NCBI RefSeq assembly: GCF_020748465.1 | Contig: NZ_JAHZMP010000005.1 | Span: 62,001-126,000 of the forward strand | From: Terrisporobacter mayombei | GTDB lineage: Bacteria > Bacillota > Clostridia > Peptostreptococcales > Peptostreptococcaceae | DNA length: 64,000 nt | Direction of reading: 5' to 3' | In this document: piece by piece, positions 63,016 through 64,000 of the stretch | Position numbering within the stretch: the first letter of the stretch is position 1 | How the letters are laid out: each line of letters starts with the position of its first letter | The notes under the pieces: generated by a model | Seen by the model: the letters and a program-made list of their open reading frames with translations, nothing else | Told to the model about the DNA's origin: nothing | The model's database searches: none | Program-made: the position numbers and the translations under genes

Positions 63016-64000
63016 TTACCTAGTACTCGCAACCTCTATAAGTGCTTTTTCCTCTTCAAAGTTAGATAATTCTTCCTTTATGTAGTCTAACTTTAATAGT
63101 AATTCTTTCATGCTCTCTACATCTAACCTAGTAGTATTATGTGAATGGTAATCATCTAATGCTGATGTTTGTTGTTTACCATCACTGAAGAAATTATCAT
63201 AGTTTAAATCTCTATTATCTGCACATATTCTGTAATAATCACCACAGTCTTCTGACTTAGCTAATTCTTCTCTAGTTGCTAGAGTTTCATATAATTTTTC
63301 ACCATGTCTAGTACCTATTACTTTTACTCCTGCATTTGAATCAAATAATTCTGTCATAGCTTGTGCTAAACATTCTACTGTAGCAGCTGGAGCTTTTTGT
63401 ATAAATAAATCACCTTGTCTTGCATTTTCAAAAGCATATAATACAAGTTCAACTGCATCCGGTAAACTCATCATAAATCTAGTCATATTAGGGTCAGTAA
63501 CTGTTATATCCTCTCCTCTTTTCATTTGATCAACAAATAGTGGTATTACTGAACCTCTGGAAGCCATAACATTTCCATATCTTGTAACAGATATTAGTGT
63601 ATCTTCTGGATGTACTTGTCTAGCCTTAGCTATTGCTACTTTTTCCATCATAGCTTTAGATATACCCATTGCATTTATTGGGTAAGCTGCTTTGTCTGTA
63701 CTTAGACATACAACTTTTTTTACTCCATTGTTTATACATGCGTTTAATACATTTTCAGTTCCTATTACATTTGTTTGTACTGCTTGCATTGGGTAGAACT
63801 CACATGATGGCACTTGTTTTAGAGCAGCTGCATGAAATACATAGTCCACACCTTTAAGTGCATAGTCTATACTGTTATAGTCTCTTACATCCCCTATATA
63901 AAACTTAAGCTTATCATTTCTATAAGTCCTTCTCATATCTTCTTGTTTTTTTTCATCTCTACTGAATATACGTATTTCTCTTATATCCGTGTCTAAAAAT
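63016..64000 (-). CDS. UDP-N-acetylglucosamine 4,6-dehydratase/5-epimerase (CapE/FnlA type), partial
   Basis: About 328 codons; the 5' end is beyond the right edge. The frame stays open to position 64000 and the upstream part (FLDTDIREIRIFSRDEKKQE) matches the family, so the internal ATG at 63936 is not the start. VDYVFHAAALKQVPSCEFYP, CLSTDKAAYPINAMGISKAM (the Met-x3-Lys variant of Tyr-x3-Lys seen in CapE) and VTRYGNVMASRGSVIPLF are diagnostic. It makes the first intermediate of UDP-N-acetyl-L-fucosamine from UDP-GlcNAc. First gene seen of the capE-capF-capG set. Confidence 0.92.
   Translation of the reverse strand, partial: FLDTDIREIRIFSRDEKKQEDMRRTYRNDKLKFYIGDVRDYNSIDYALKGVDYVFHAAALKQVPSCEFYPMQAVQTNVIGTENVLNACINNGVKKVVCLSTDKAAYPINAMGISKAMMEKVAIAKARQVHPEDTLISVTRYGNVMASRGSVIPLFVDQMKRGEDITVTDPNMTRFMMSLPDAVELVLYAFENARQGDLFIQKAPAATVECLAQAMTELFDSNAGVKVIGTRHGEKLYETLATREELAKSEDCGDYYRICADNRDLNYDNFFSDGKQQTSALDDYHSHNTTRLDVESMKELLLKLDYIKEELSNFEEEKALIEVASTR

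Overview
The window is strongly AT-rich, with short intergenic gaps, strong GGAGG-type ribosome binding sites, many hairpin-plus-T-run terminators, spore genes (an alpha/beta SASP, a DUF1540 protein) and amino-acid fermentation genes. Together these point to a spore-forming, low-GC anaerobic clostridium. The D-ornithine aminomutase / diaminopentanoate dehydrogenase / thiolase (Stickland-type) operon fits Peptostreptococcaceae (Clostridioides, Paeniclostridium, Paraclostridium and relatives). The species cannot be fixed from the sequence alone. Most genes are on the minus strand.

Layout. 1-7150: the ornithine-degradation operon (ord, ortA, ortB, oraS; oraS runs off the left edge), preceded by a sigma-54 (-24/-12) promoter and a sigma-54 activator gene, then a flavoprotein and a GAF/PP2C phosphatase. 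7200-15000: a dead M14-type peptidase gene, small sporulation or hypothetical genes, mntP under a yybP-ykoY (Mn) riboswitch, a SASP gene, a BaiN-like flavoprotein, a PAP2 phosphatase and hpt. 15000-24100: a CobD-like aminotransferase, viroplasmin-RNase H, a macro-domain protein, a PC4/YdbC-like protein, a DUF6884-like/GIY-YIG-like fusion, a hemolysin-III homologue, DegV, a broken Crp/Fnr gene and an Ig-repeat surface protein. 24200-27670: an Ile T-box-controlled ACT-ilvC-ilvB operon with a consensus promoter. 27700-36900: a ferredoxin plus NapH-like membrane Fe-S protein, a dead DUF134 gene, CoA-disulfide reductase, a second DegV behind an operator-like palindrome, an NlpC/P60 hydrolase, a ClpP paralogue, an unknown two-gene pair and an L,D-transpeptidase. 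37000-45500: an acyltransferase, two PqqD-like genes, a YjeM-like permease, an S24/S26 peptidase with an anchored protein, an LCP protein and a DUF5050 protein. 45600-49000: a SAM-riboswitch-controlled ECF transporter (UPF0397 S component, fused ATPases, EcfT). 49190-52800: an N-formylglutamate amidohydrolase-like gene, galE, galU and a COG2426 membrane protein. 52800-54850: a two-kilobase stretch with no intact gene, full of repeats, palindromes and gene relics, including a VapE-like phage primase remnant. 54850-64000: a surface polysaccharide cluster (flippase, tagD, Wzy-like polymerase, glycosyltransferase, TagB/F-like transferase, and the CapE/CapF/CapG set for UDP-N-acetyl-L-fucosamine); capE is cut by the right edge.

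Four RNA or promoter control systems can be read directly: the sigma-54 promoter of the ornithine operon, the Mn riboswitch of mntP, the isoleucine T-box of ilv, and the S-box of the ECF operon. At least three genes (M14 peptidase, Crp/Fnr, DUF134) are decayed by point stops or frameshifts but still legible. A roughly 75-bp interspersed repeat occurs twice, near 37.0 and 49.0 kb. I see no tRNA, rRNA, CRISPR array or intact transposase.
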